A stretch of DNA of 64,000 bases from an uncultured Oscillospiraceae bacterium (lineage in GTDB: Bacteria > Bacillota > Clostridia > Oscillospirales > Oscillospiraceae): contig CAKTKC010000005.1 in the NCBI GenBank assembly GCA_934569225.1, positions 1-64,000 of the forward strand. The letters are read 5' to 3'. Positions 8,882-15,940 of this stretch are shown piece by piece. A model generated the notes under the pieces. That model ran no database searches, was not told the DNA's origin, and saw only the letters and a list, made by a program, of their open reading frames with translations. The translations under genes and the position numbers were made by a program. Position 1 is the stretch's first letter. Every line of letters begins with the position of its first letter.

Positions 8882-9490
8882 ATGGAAAACAGGGAACTTT
8901 CCGCTCTGGCCGAAGCCATCGCGGGGCGGATTTTTGTGGAGCTGGAAGCCTCCGGGCGGCATGTGCATGTGACGGCGCAGCAGGCGCTGGTGCTGTTTGG
9001 TCATCCCCTGACACCCAAGCGGCCGCTGTCCCAGCCGGGGCAGTATCTGGCGAATGAGCGGGTCACGGTCATCGGCCCCAAGGGAGAATTGGGGAACGTG
9101 GCGGTGCTGGGGCCTGAGCGGAAGGACGCCCAGGTGGAGATTTCCCTCACCGATGCCCGGACGCTGGGCATCGACGCCCCCGTGCGGCTGTCCGGGGACG
9201 TCGCCGGAAGCCCCGGTGGGGTGATCGTGGGGCAGTGCGGCCGGGTCACGCTCCCGCAAGGGGTCATCGTAGCAAAGCGCCACATCCACCTGACCCCGGA
9301 GGACGCCGCCCGTTTCGGCGTCCGGGACAAGCAGACGGTGAAGCTGAAGGCGTACACCGGCCGCCCGGTGATTTTTGAGGACGTGGCGGTGCGGGTCAGC
9401 CCGGAGTTTGCCTCCTACGTCCATCTGGATTACGACGAGGCCAACGCCTGCGGCTTCCAAAAGGGCGACCTGGGGAGGATACTGCCATGA
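8882..9490 (+). CDS. pduL: Phosphotransacylase PduL
   Basis: Converts acetyl-CoA to acetyl phosphate and recycles coenzyme A in the lumen. The 202-residue protein has the two PduL beta-barrel halves with His-rich metal sites: GRHVHVT at residues 25-31 and KRHIHLTPEDAARFGV in the second half, plus GQCGRVTLPQGVIVA between. Residues 1-18 (MENRELSALAEAIAGRIF) look like an encapsulation helix. It replaces the unrelated EutD of Proteobacteria. The stop overlaps the next start (ATGA). Confidence 0.94.
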   Translation: MENRELSALAEAIAGRIFVELEASGRHVHVTAQQALVLFGHPLTPKRPLSQPGQYLANERVTVIGPKGELGNVAVLGPERKDAQVEISLTDARTLGIDAPVRLSGDVAGSPGGVIVGQCGRVTLPQGVIVAKRHIHLTPEDAARFGVRDKQTVKLKAYTGRPVIFEDVAVRVSPEFASYVHLDYDEANACGFQKGDLGRILP

Positions 9491-9885
9491 CCCGGGCGCT
9501 GCTGATCGGAAAGGAACCGGCGGTGGAGCTGGGATATAGCTACGTGACAGAGCCGCCCTACGACGCGGTGGTCATCGGCTCGCTGACTCTGTCCCAGCTG
9601 CTGAGGTTCCGGGAGGAGCGGGTGCTGTCCGCGCTGGCGGAGGGAAAGCCGGTCTATCTCTACACACCGGGTCTGCCGGAAGCGCCGAAAAACCGGATGC
9701 TCGCGGGAAGCCTTGCCTCCGCCCAGCGGGAGCTGAAAAACTGGGGCGTCCTGTTTACGGACGGCGGGCGGAAGAAGCTCATCACGGCGGAGGAAGCCCG
9801 GGCGCTTCGGGCGGCGGGGAAGCTGCCGAGTCCCGGCGCGGTGCTGACGCCGCTGGCGAAGGAAATTATGGAGGGGAAGAAATGA
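9487..9885 (+). CDS. Ethanolamine operon protein of unknown function (132 aa)
   Basis: No enzymatic motif is recognised. The protein begins MTRALLIGKEPA and contains YDAVVIGSLTLSQLL and GKPVYLYTPGLPE, the alternating hydrophobic strands and loops of a small Rossmann-like alpha/beta fold, and ends in a charged helix. Firmicute eut operons often carry an uncharacterised gene near eutN that Proteobacteria lack, and this may be that gene or a shorter relative. ATGA overlaps on both sides (with pduL and eutN) show tight co-translation, which points to a role in the compartment. Confidence 0.75.
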   Translation: MTRALLIGKEPAVELGYSYVTEPPYDAVVIGSLTLSQLLRFREERVLSALAEGKPVYLYTPGLPEAPKNRMLAGSLASAQRELKNWGVLFTDGGRKKLITAEEARALRAAGKLPSPGAVLTPLAKEIMEGKK

Positions 9886-10115
9886 AGGTAGGAAAAGTGG
9901 TAGGCGCCATCTGGGCGACGCGGAAGGCGGCGTGCCTGCAAGGGCAGACCTTCCTTGTGGTGGAGAGCAACGGAGAGAAAATCGTGGCGGCCGATCAGGT
10001 TGGCGCGGGAACGGGGGACAAGGTGCTGCTCGCCACAGGGACGGTTGCCAGCAAATACTGTATGGACGCCCCGGTGGACGCCGCCGTCGTGGCCATCGTG
10101 GATGAAAAGCAGTAG
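9882..10115 (+). CDS. eutN: Microcompartment vertex protein EutN (BMC-V)
   Basis: Pentameric protein that caps the vertices of the shell. The 77-residue product starts MKVGKVVGAIWATRKA and continues with GQTFLVVES, ADQVGAGTGDKVLLATG and APVDAAVVAIVD, the EutN/CcmL signature. It is at the short end for the family (usually 85-99), with a reduced loop before the PVDAAVVAIVD strand. The ATGA overlap with the preceding gene suggests coupled translation. A 61-base gap follows before eutH. Confidence 0.94.
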   Translation: MKVGKVVGAIWATRKAACLQGQTFLVVESNGEKIVAADQVGAGTGDKVLLATGTVASKYCMDAPVDAAVVAIVDEKQ

Positions 10116-10176
10116 TCCAAACGTCCTGAGACAAAACGCCGTTCTCGGGACAATCCATAGTAAGGGAGAGAGGGCA

Positions 10177-11259
10177 ATGTCATTTCATGAGATCCTCATA
10201 GCGGTTATGGCGGCTTTCGCGGTGGCCGGCGCAATCGACCGGGTTTTTGGGAACCGCTGGGGGCTGGGGAAGGAATTTGAGGCGGGAATCCTGGCCATGG
10301 GTTCTCTGGCGCTGGCCATGGTGGGGATCGTCTGCCTTGCACCGGTGCTTGCGGGCTTACTCAAGCCGGTGATCGTGCCGGTGTTCGCCTTTCTGGGCGC
10401 TGACCCCGCCATGTTCGCCGGAACCATCCTCGCCTGCGACATGGGCGGCGGCGCGCTGGCGGTGGAGCTGGCGGCAAGCCATCAGGCGGCCATGCTGGGC
10501 GGCGTGCTCACCGGCTCCATGCTGGGTGCGACCGTGGTGTTCACCATCCCCGTTGCCATGGGAATTCTGGAGGAAAAGGACAGGCCGGTCATGGCGAAGG
10601 GGATCCTCTGCGGCATCGTCACCATCCCCCTGGGCGTTCTCGCGGGCGGCCTTACGGCGGGATTTCCCATCGGAATGGTGCTGCGAAATCTGATTCCCAT
10701 TGTCATCATCGCGGCGCTGATCGCCCTGGGACTGTGGCGGGCGGAAAACGCCATGGTCAGGGGCTTCGAGGTGTTCGGCAAGCTGGTGGTGGCCGTTGTG
10801 ACCGTGGGACTGGCGGCGGCCATTGTGGAAGCCCTGACGGGATTCGTCATCATCCCCGGCATGGCGCCCATTTCGGAGGGCTTTGAAACGGTGGGCACCA
10901 TCGCCATCGTCCTGGCGGGGGCGTTTCCACTGGTGTTCGTGATCACGAAGCTGCTGCGAAAGCCGCTGATGGCGGCGGGGCGGTGGCTGGGCATCAACGA
11001 TGCTGCGGCGGCGGGACTGATCGCCAGCCTTGCCAACTCCATTGCCACCTTCGGCATGGTGGGGGACATGAACCGGCGGGGCAAGGTGGTCAACATCGCC
11101 TTTGCGGTTTCGGCGGCCTTTGTCTTCGGCGACCATCTGGGCTTCACGGCGGGCTTTGCCCCGGAGATGATCGGCCCCATGATCGTGGGAAAGCTGGTGG
11201 GCGGCGTCAGTGCCATCGCGGTCGCCATGTGGCTGACAGGGAAGGAAGAAAAATCGTAA
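10177..11259 (+). CDS. eutH: Ethanolamine permease EutH
   Basis: Integral membrane protein for ethanolamine uptake. The 360-residue product has about ten hydrophobic segments and typical EutH stretches: GNRWGLGKEFEAGILAMGSLAL, GTILACDMGGGALAVELA and SLANSIATFGMVGDMN. An AAGGGAGAGAGGG ribosome binding region precedes the ATG. It is the last gene of the operon; passive diffusion usually suffices at high pH, so EutH matters at low ethanolamine or acid pH (family knowledge). Confidence 0.94.
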   Translation: MSFHEILIAVMAAFAVAGAIDRVFGNRWGLGKEFEAGILAMGSLALAMVGIVCLAPVLAGLLKPVIVPVFAFLGADPAMFAGTILACDMGGGALAVELAASHQAAMLGGVLTGSMLGATVVFTIPVAMGILEEKDRPVMAKGILCGIVTIPLGVLAGGLTAGFPIGMVLRNLIPIVIIAALIALGLWRAENAMVRGFEVFGKLVVAVVTVGLAAAIVEALTGFVIIPGMAPISEGFETVGTIAIVLAGAFPLVFVITKLLRKPLMAAGRWLGINDAAAAGLIASLANSIATFGMVGDMNRRGKVVNIAFAVSAAFVFGDHLGFTAGFAPEMIGPMIVGKLVGGVSAIAVAMWLTGKEEKS

Positions 11260-11290
11260 CGATCAGCGTTTTCCGCAAAAATCGGAAATT

Positions 11291-11327
11291 CCCGGTGCAG
11301 GGTGTTGACAAAACCCCCTGCACCGGG
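11291..11327. repeat. 12-bp perfect inverted repeat across the metG promoter -35 box
   Basis: CCCGGTGCAGGG (11291-11302) and CCCTGCACCGGG (11316-11327) are exact reverse complements around a 13-base loop that contains the TTGACA box. It could be the end-of-operon hairpin of eutH, although no T-run follows, or an operator. Confidence 0.7.
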
Positions 11328-11334
11328 ATATAAT
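11305..11334 (+). promoter_or_regulatory. Consensus promoter of the metG T-box leader
   Basis: TTGACA (11305-11310) and TATAAT (11329-11334), both perfect, are 18 bases apart. The start of transcription is expected near 11341. Confidence 0.88.
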
Positions 11335-11463
11335 GGCGCTGTATATTTCAAAAGCTGTGAAGAGAAGAGTACGCTTTTTCTCCCGGAAAGAGAGCCCCGG
11401 AAGGTGCGAGGGGGTGCGGCGAGGGGAGCGGAACATGGTCTCGGAGCTGAGCCGTTGAGCAGC

Positions 11464-11627
11464 GAGGAAGCTCTGAGTAAATCGACAAGAGCTGTGAGCG
11501 AGAGATTTTTCGGCCAATCGAGGCATCGAAAGCGGCGGAATACTTTGTGTATTTCCCGTTTTCGATGCCGAAGAGTGGACGGAAAAGATCCGCTCACAGC
11601 CGCAGGTGATTTATTCAGAGTTTCCTC
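11464..11627. mobile_element. MITE-like palindromic element (copy A) inside the T-box leader
   Basis: Terminal inverted repeats GAGGAAGCTCTGAGTAAATC (11464-11483) and its near complement at 11608-11627 match at 18 of 20 positions. Inside, GCTGTGAGCG pairs with CGCTCACAGC and GGCATCGAAA with TTTCGATGCC, so the whole 164 bp folds into one long imperfect hairpin. The centre GGAATACTTTGTGTATT (11537-11553) is shared with the element at 32063-32283. There is no coding capacity and no clear target duplication. Confidence 0.65.
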
Positions 11628-11720
11628 TAAGTAGACGGTTCCGGTTCGCCCCGTTACAGGCGTTTGAGGCACCGGGCGGAAAGCCCGTGCGAATCAAGGT
11701 GGTACCGCGTCAGTTTTTGT

Positions 11721-11751
11721 CGCCCTTGGATGATTCCAGGGGTGCTTTTTT
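11721..11751 (+). terminator. T-box-controlled intrinsic terminator
   Basis: CGCCCTTGGA (11721-11730) pairs with TCCAGGGGTG, followed by TTTTTT. This is the competing terminator of the metG leader and ends five bases before the metG ribosome binding site. Confidence 0.85.
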
Positions 11752-11768
11752 ATTTAGGAGGATTCTTT

Positions 11769-13727
11769 ATGTGCGAAAAATGCAGAGGTAATTATTACAT
11801 TACCACCCCCATCTATTACCCGTCTGCCAAGCTCCACATCGGCCACGCCTACTGCACCGTGGCGACGGACACCATGGCGCGCTTCAAGCGGCTTCAGGGC
11901 TATAACGTCATGTTCCTCACCGGAACTGATGAGCATGGCCAGAAGATCGAGGACAAGGCAAAGGCCGCAGGCGTGACCCCCCAGCAGTTCGTGGACGACA
12001 TCGTCACCGGCGAGCGGGGCGTGCTGGATCTGTGGAAGCTGATGAACATTTCCTACGACCGCTTCATCCGCACCACCGACGACTACCATGTGGCGGCCAT
12101 CCAGAAAATTTTCAAGAAGATGCACGACAACGGCGACATCTACAAGGGCGTCTACAAGGGCAAGTACTGCAAGCCCTGTGAGTCCTTCTGGACGGAGAGC
12201 CAGCTGAAGGACGGCAAATGCCCCGACTGCGGCCGGGAGGTGCAGGACGCGGAGGAGGAAGCCTATTTCTTCCGCCTGTCCAAATATGCCGACCGGGTGC
12301 AGGATCTGCTGGAAAACACCGATTTTCTGGAGCCCCGCAGCCGGGTCAACGAGATGGTCAACAATTTCATCAAGCCGGGTCTCGAAGACCTGTGCGTCTC
12401 CCGCACCAGCTTTACCTGGGGCGTGCCGGTGGACTTTGACCCCGGCCACGTGGTCTATGTGTGGATCGACGCCCTGTTCAACTACATGACGGCGCTGGGC
12501 TTTGAGAACGACAAATACCACGATCTGGAAGCCTTCTGGCCTGCCGACGTCCACTTTGTGGGCAAGGAGATCGTCCGTTTCCACTCCATCATCTGGCCTG
12601 CCATGCTCATGAGTCTGAACCTGCCCCTGCCGAAGAAAGTCTACGGCCACGGCTGGCTGCTGCTGGACGGCGGCAAGATGTCCAAGTCCAAGGGCAACGT
12701 TGTCGATCCCTATGTGTTGGCGGAGCGCTTCGGCGTGGACGCCCTGCGCTTCTTCCTGCTGCGTTCCTTCCCCTTCGGCTCCGACGGCAACTTCTCCAAC
12801 GAAGCGCTCATCAACACCATCAATGTAGACCTTGCCAACGATCTGGGCAATCTGGTCTCCCGGACGGTGGCCATGGCGCAGAAGTACTTCGGCGAGTGCC
12901 TGCCCGCGGTACAGACGGCGGACGAGGAAAAGGACGCCGAGCTGACCCAAATGGTATCCTCCCTCCGGGACAAGTACGAGGAGCAGATGGAGAAGTATGC
13001 CTTCCAGAACGCTCTGGCGGAGGTCTTCAAGGTCATTTCCCGCGCCAACAAGTATATCGACGAAAACGCCCCCTGGGTGCTGGCCAAGACCGAGGACAGC
13101 AAGCCCCGTCTGGCGAAGGTGCTGTACAACCTGCTGGAGACCATCCGCATCTGCGGCGGCCTGCTGAAGCCCTTTATGCCTGACACCGCGGCGGAGATCG
13201 CCCGCCGTCTGGGCGGCGCCCGGACGGACTGGGACAGCCTGACAGGCTTCGGCGTTCTGCCTGCCGACGTCGCCACCGTGGCCGGCCCCGCCCTGTTCCC
13301 CAGAATCGACGTGGAGAAGGAGCTGGCCGCGCTGGAGGAACTGAACAAGCCCCCCGTCCCGGCGCTGGAGATCGAGCCTTACAGCGAGGAAAAGGTGGAT
13401 TTCGACACCTTCTGCAAGTCCGACCTGCGGGCAGTGAAGGTCAAGGACTGCCAGCCGGTGAAGAAGAGCGACAAGCTGCTGTGCTTCACCCTGGACGACG
13501 GCACCGGCACCGACCGTCAAATCCTCTCCGGCATTGCGAAATACTATAAGCCCGAGGAACTGGTGGGTAAGACATTGGTCGCCATCACCAACCTGCCCCC
13601 CCGGAAGATGATGGGTAAGGAGAGTAGCGGTATGCTATTGTCCGCCATCCACACGGAGAAGGGCGAGGAAAAGCTGAATCTGGTAATGGTCAGCGACGCC
13701 ATCCCCGCCGGCGCGAAGCTGTGCTGA
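11769..13727 (+). CDS. metG: Methionyl-tRNA synthetase with C-terminal tRNA-binding domain
   Basis: Charges tRNA-Met in the cytosol. The 652-residue class I synthetase has HIGH in LHIGHAYCTVATDT, the CxxC pairs of the zinc knuckle (YCKPCESFW and CPDCGREV), KMSKS in GGKMSKSKGNVVDPY, the anticodon-binding helical domain, and a C-terminal OB-fold (about residues 545-652) of the Trbp111 type with LPPRKMMGKESSGML. The ATG is preceded by AGGAGG (11756-11761). Expression is governed by the Met T-box immediately upstream. Confidence 0.97.
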   Translation: MCEKCRGNYYITTPIYYPSAKLHIGHAYCTVATDTMARFKRLQGYNVMFLTGTDEHGQKIEDKAKAAGVTPQQFVDDIVTGERGVLDLWKLMNISYDRFIRTTDDYHVAAIQKIFKKMHDNGDIYKGVYKGKYCKPCESFWTESQLKDGKCPDCGREVQDAEEEAYFFRLSKYADRVQDLLENTDFLEPRSRVNEMVNNFIKPGLEDLCVSRTSFTWGVPVDFDPGHVVYVWIDALFNYMTALGFENDKYHDLEAFWPADVHFVGKEIVRFHSIIWPAMLMSLNLPLPKKVYGHGWLLLDGGKMSKSKGNVVDPYVLAERFGVDALRFFLLRSFPFGSDGNFSNEALINTINVDLANDLGNLVSRTVAMAQKYFGECLPAVQTADEEKDAELTQMVSSLRDKYEEQMEKYAFQNALAEVFKVISRANKYIDENAPWVLAKTEDSKPRLAKVLYNLLETIRICGGLLKPFMPDTAAEIARRLGGARTDWDSLTGFGVLPADVATVAGPALFPRIDVEKELAALEELNKPPVPALEIEPYSEEKVDFDTFCKSDLRAVKVKDCQPVKKSDKLLCFTLDDGTGTDRQILSGIAKYYKPEELVGKTLVAITNLPPRKMMGKESSGMLLSAIHTEKGEEKLNLVMVSDAIPAGAKLC

Positions 13728-13746
13728 TTTCTTGAGATGAACACGG

Positions 13747-13777
13747 AAACGGCGTGACCGCAAAGGTCACGCCGTTT
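13747..13777. terminator. Bidirectional terminator between metG and the TetR gene
   Basis: AAACGGCGTGACC (13747-13759) and GGTCACGCCGTTT (13765-13777) form a perfect 13-bp stem with a five-base loop between two convergent genes. Confidence 0.85.
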
Positions 13778-13795
13778 AGACTGTGTGGACAGCTG

Positions 13796-14377
13796 CTATA
13801 TTTGCTTGATGCAGAGCTGAATGACGGAAATAATGTGGTCGATGCTGTCCTTGCAGTCGTCTTGCAGCCATTCGCTGATGATCGCCATCAGGCCGCTGAT
13901 GTAGAACTGCATCACATATTTCTGATCGTCCGGCGGTACCTGAAAGCGATTCAGGATCGGCGTCAGGACATGGCGATTCAAGCCCGCATAGGCATCGTTC
14001 ATCCGAAGTGCCGCGGCCTGTTCCAGGGTAGTCCTGAAAATGCGGCGGTGTTCCTTGACATAGGTCAGGTACGGCGTCAGATATTCAGGTGTGATCAGGT
14101 ACAATTCTGCGAGGGGACGGCTTTGAAGTTTCCCAAGAAATTCAGGCGTATCGTAGGGCATGAACTCTACAAACTGGTCGATGATATACTGCCCGCTTTC
14201 CGCCAGCAGGTCAGAGACCGTTTCATAATGCAGATAAAAAGTGGAGCGGTTGACCCCCGCCTTCTCGCAGATCTCCTTCACCGTAATGTAGGCAAAATCC
14301 TTCTTCTCAATCAATTCCAGAAAAGCCTCGTCCATCCGGGCGGCGGTGGCAAAATATTTACTTTCTGATCGGTTCAC
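13796..14377 (-). CDS. TetR/AcrR family transcriptional regulator
   Basis: The 193-residue protein has an N-terminal helix-turn-helix (about residues 8-55) with FAYITVKEICEKAGVNRSTFYLHYETVSDLL, the standard TetR recognition segment, and an all-helical C-terminal ligand domain. The ligand is not deducible. Its ATG is 24 bases downstream of the stop of a small membrane protein gene, so the two are probably co-transcribed and may be an auto-regulated pair. Confidence 0.88.
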   Translation of the reverse strand: MNRSESKYFATAARMDEAFLELIEKKDFAYITVKEICEKAGVNRSTFYLHYETVSDLLAESGQYIIDQFVEFMPYDTPEFLGKLQSRPLAELYLITPEYLTPYLTYVKEHRRIFRTTLEQAAALRMNDAYAGLNRHVLTPILNRFQVPPDDQKYVMQFYISGLMAIISEWLQDDCKDSIDHIISVIQLCIKQI

Positions 14378-14401
14378 CGGATTTCACCTCATTTTCACGG
14401 C

Positions 14402-14755
14402 TTATTTCTCGCTGATTTTCTTGGCAAGCTCCATAATTTCAAAGGCGTATTTTTTCTTACCGTTTGCAAGGATGCGCTTGTAAATCGGATAGTTGATGCT
14501 CATGCCGACCATTCCCAGCACGCCGACGATGATGCCCAGTACAAAGGAGCCGGTCGTTCCGCTTCCGATCTGCCCCATGGCAAGGCACATCCCGACGCCG
14601 AAAACGAGGGCGGAAAGAATGCCGACACTGTAGGTAAAAACGGTAGCCGGGAGCTTTGCTTTGGCGTCCAGCTTGTGCAGGGCGACGACCTTGGAGGTGT
14701 CCTTGGGGGCGTATTCGTTTGCGATTTGTTCTGCGTAGATTTTGTCTGTGTTCAT
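14402..14755 (-). CDS. Small membrane protein with two transmembrane helices (117 aa)
   Basis: After a charged cytosolic N-terminus (about 35 residues), two hydrophobic helices follow (VFTYSVGILSALVFGVGMCL and GSFVLGIIVGVLGMVGMSI), then a Lys-rich C-terminal helix. GGAGG lies upstream of the ATG. It precedes the TetR gene in the same direction. No function is recognised; similar small membrane proteins are often found next to TetR genes in Clostridia. Confidence 0.7.
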   Translation of the reverse strand: MNTDKIYAEQIANEYAPKDTSKVVALHKLDAKAKLPATVFTYSVGILSALVFGVGMCLAMGQIGSGTTGSFVLGIIVGVLGMVGMSINYPIYKRILANGKKKYAFEIMELAKKISEK

Positions 14756-14852
14756 GATTTGTTTCCTCCTTCATTGGATGACTTTATGATATCATCGAAG
14801 AAGAACAAGCGGAACAACACGGATATCATTATGTGTCGAGTTCAGGCATCCC

Positions 14853-15080
14853 TCACTCCGCCGTCTCCCGGAAGGGCAGATATTCCATAAACTTCTGAAC
14901 CGCCGGGGTCAGATGCGCCCGGTTTTTCATGGTAAGCCCAAGCTTACCCATGCTGTACCATGCGTTCCCCCGCTCCTGGGTCGTGACCATTCTGCCGGTC
15001 AACAGCGGATTTTTGCGGAAAGGGACATAAAGCTGCCGCATAGTCCCACATACCATCAGGCTGTGCTGCCGGACAGAACC
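14853..15080 (-). pseudogene. Possible LysR regulator C-terminal fragment
   Basis: The minus strand can be read as an open stretch ending KLGLTMKNRAHLTPAVQKFM followed by EYL, which looks like the last helix of a LysR-type effector domain (the usual end has a Leu-[ST]-Pro-Ala-x-x-x-Phe pattern). No helix-turn-helix domain is present upstream, because the open frame runs into the terminator of the neighbouring lipoprotein gene. If real it is a dead remnant. The rest of 14756-15108 shows nothing else. Confidence 0.3.
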
Positions 15081-15108
15081 TGGAAAACGTTCCTTTTCCA
15101 AAGAAAAT

Positions 15109-15136
15109 GCGGGGAAAGGCATTCGCCTTTCCCCGC
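15109..15136 (-). terminator. Terminator of the lipoprotein gene
   Basis: GCGGGGAAAGGC (15109-15120) and GCCTTTCCCCGC (15125-15136) form a perfect 12-bp stem; on the minus strand it is followed by ATTTTCTTT. Confidence 0.8.
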
Positions 15137-15148
15137 TCGGTTAAAAAC

Positions 15149-15865
15149 TCAGTTCGCCGCGGAAACGGAAGTGATGTGGGGGTTGACGCCCTCATACCAG
15201 TACAGGAAGCCCTCGGCGTTGATCACATCGCCGATCTGCAGTGCTTCAACAGCCTGATACACCTCGGTGTCCTCACCGCACAGGTAGGACTCCACGCAGA
15301 AGTTGTAGGTCTGGCCGTTCACGGTGACGTTGAAGTACAGGTCGTTGCCCTTCTCGCCGGAGCCGTCCCAGTTGTACAGGAAAGCAGCCTCGTTGCCGTT
15401 GGCGTCGGTGCTGGGAGCAACGGTCAGGCCGGTGAAGGAAACAAATTCGTTCTGATGGTCGATCAGTTCGTCGGTGCCAAGCAGGTCGGTAACGTCCAGA
15501 GGCTCGGCAATGTAGGAATCGCCCTTGACAAATTCAAAGGTGCCATCCATGATCTCCACTTCGCCGGACCACTCGCCCTTGAAGCCGGTGACACGAATCT
15601 TGGTGCCGGGAACCAGCTTGGCGGCGTCATCCTCGGAGCAGGCCAGATTGTACAGGAAATAAGCGCCGTCGGGGCTCTGGCAGTAGACGGTGACCTTGTT
15701 GTCCCACCAGGACTGATGCGCCTGAACGTAGGTCTCCACAACGACTTCCGTGTCGTTGGCGGCGGCCACATAGTCGGCGTGGCTCATTCCGGCGTCCTTC
15801 TTGGCGCAGCCGGCGAAGGACAGAACCATTGTCAGAACCAGAAGCATGGCAATCAGCTTTTTCAT
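15149..15865 (-). CDS. Secreted lipoprotein, OB-fold-like, function unknown
   Basis: The 238-residue protein has a lipoprotein signal (MKKLIAMLLVLTMVLSFAGC, lipobox FAGC at residues 17-20). The mature part is acidic, with repeated beta-rich units (LVPGTKIRVTGFKGEWSGEVEIMDGTFEF and VEALQIGDVINAEGFLYWYEGVNPHI) that look like OB-fold domains found in Clostridial surface lipoproteins. It is transcribed alone from a promoter at 15913-15940 overlapped by a palindrome at the start site. No ligand can be named. Confidence 0.75.
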   Translation of the reverse strand: MKKLIAMLLVLTMVLSFAGCAKKDAGMSHADYVAAANDTEVVVETYVQAHQSWWDNKVTVYCQSPDGAYFLYNLACSEDDAAKLVPGTKIRVTGFKGEWSGEVEIMDGTFEFVKGDSYIAEPLDVTDLLGTDELIDHQNEFVSFTGLTVAPSTDANGNEAAFLYNWDGSGEKGNDLYFNVTVNGQTYNFCVESYLCGEDTEVYQAVEALQIGDVINAEGFLYWYEGVNPHITSVSAAN

Positions 15866-15892
15866 GTTTCAAAACTCCTTTTTCATATATCG

Positions 15893-15906
15893 TACCATTC
15901 GGTACA
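15893..15906. promoter_or_regulatory. Palindromic operator candidate at the lipoprotein gene start site
   Basis: GTACCATTCGGTAC, two 5-bp arms around ATTC, sits 7-20 bases downstream of the -10 box, that is at about +1 to +14. This is a typical repressor position. Confidence 0.45.
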
Positions 15907-15912
15907 GCCCCA

Positions 15913-15940
15913 TTATACTACAGGATTTCCGGAAATCAAT
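15913..15940 (-). promoter_or_regulatory. Promoter of the lipoprotein gene
   Basis: On the minus strand TTGATT (15935-15940) and TATAAT (15913-15918) are 16 bases apart. The -35 box overlaps the last codons of the ABC binding-protein gene. Confidence 0.7.

Larger units (their letters stand above)
11341..11751 (+). promoter_or_regulatory. T-box riboswitch (Met-specific) upstream of metG
   Basis: The leader contains the Stem I region with GGTGCGAG (11402-11409), a specifier loop GGAACATGG with an ATG (Met) codon at 11435-11437, the conserved T-box AAGGTGGTACCGCG at 11696-11709, and a terminator hairpin ending in a T-run. Uncharged tRNA-Met should bind the specifier and the T-box and allow read-through into metG. 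At about 411 bases it is long for this class; removing the 164-bp palindromic insertion gives a normal length of about 247. Confidence 0.92.

Noticed and set aside
10126..10152. Attenuator hairpin between eutN and eutH
   Set aside because: GTCCTGAG/CTCGGGAC gives only an 8-bp imperfect stem with a long loop and no T-run.
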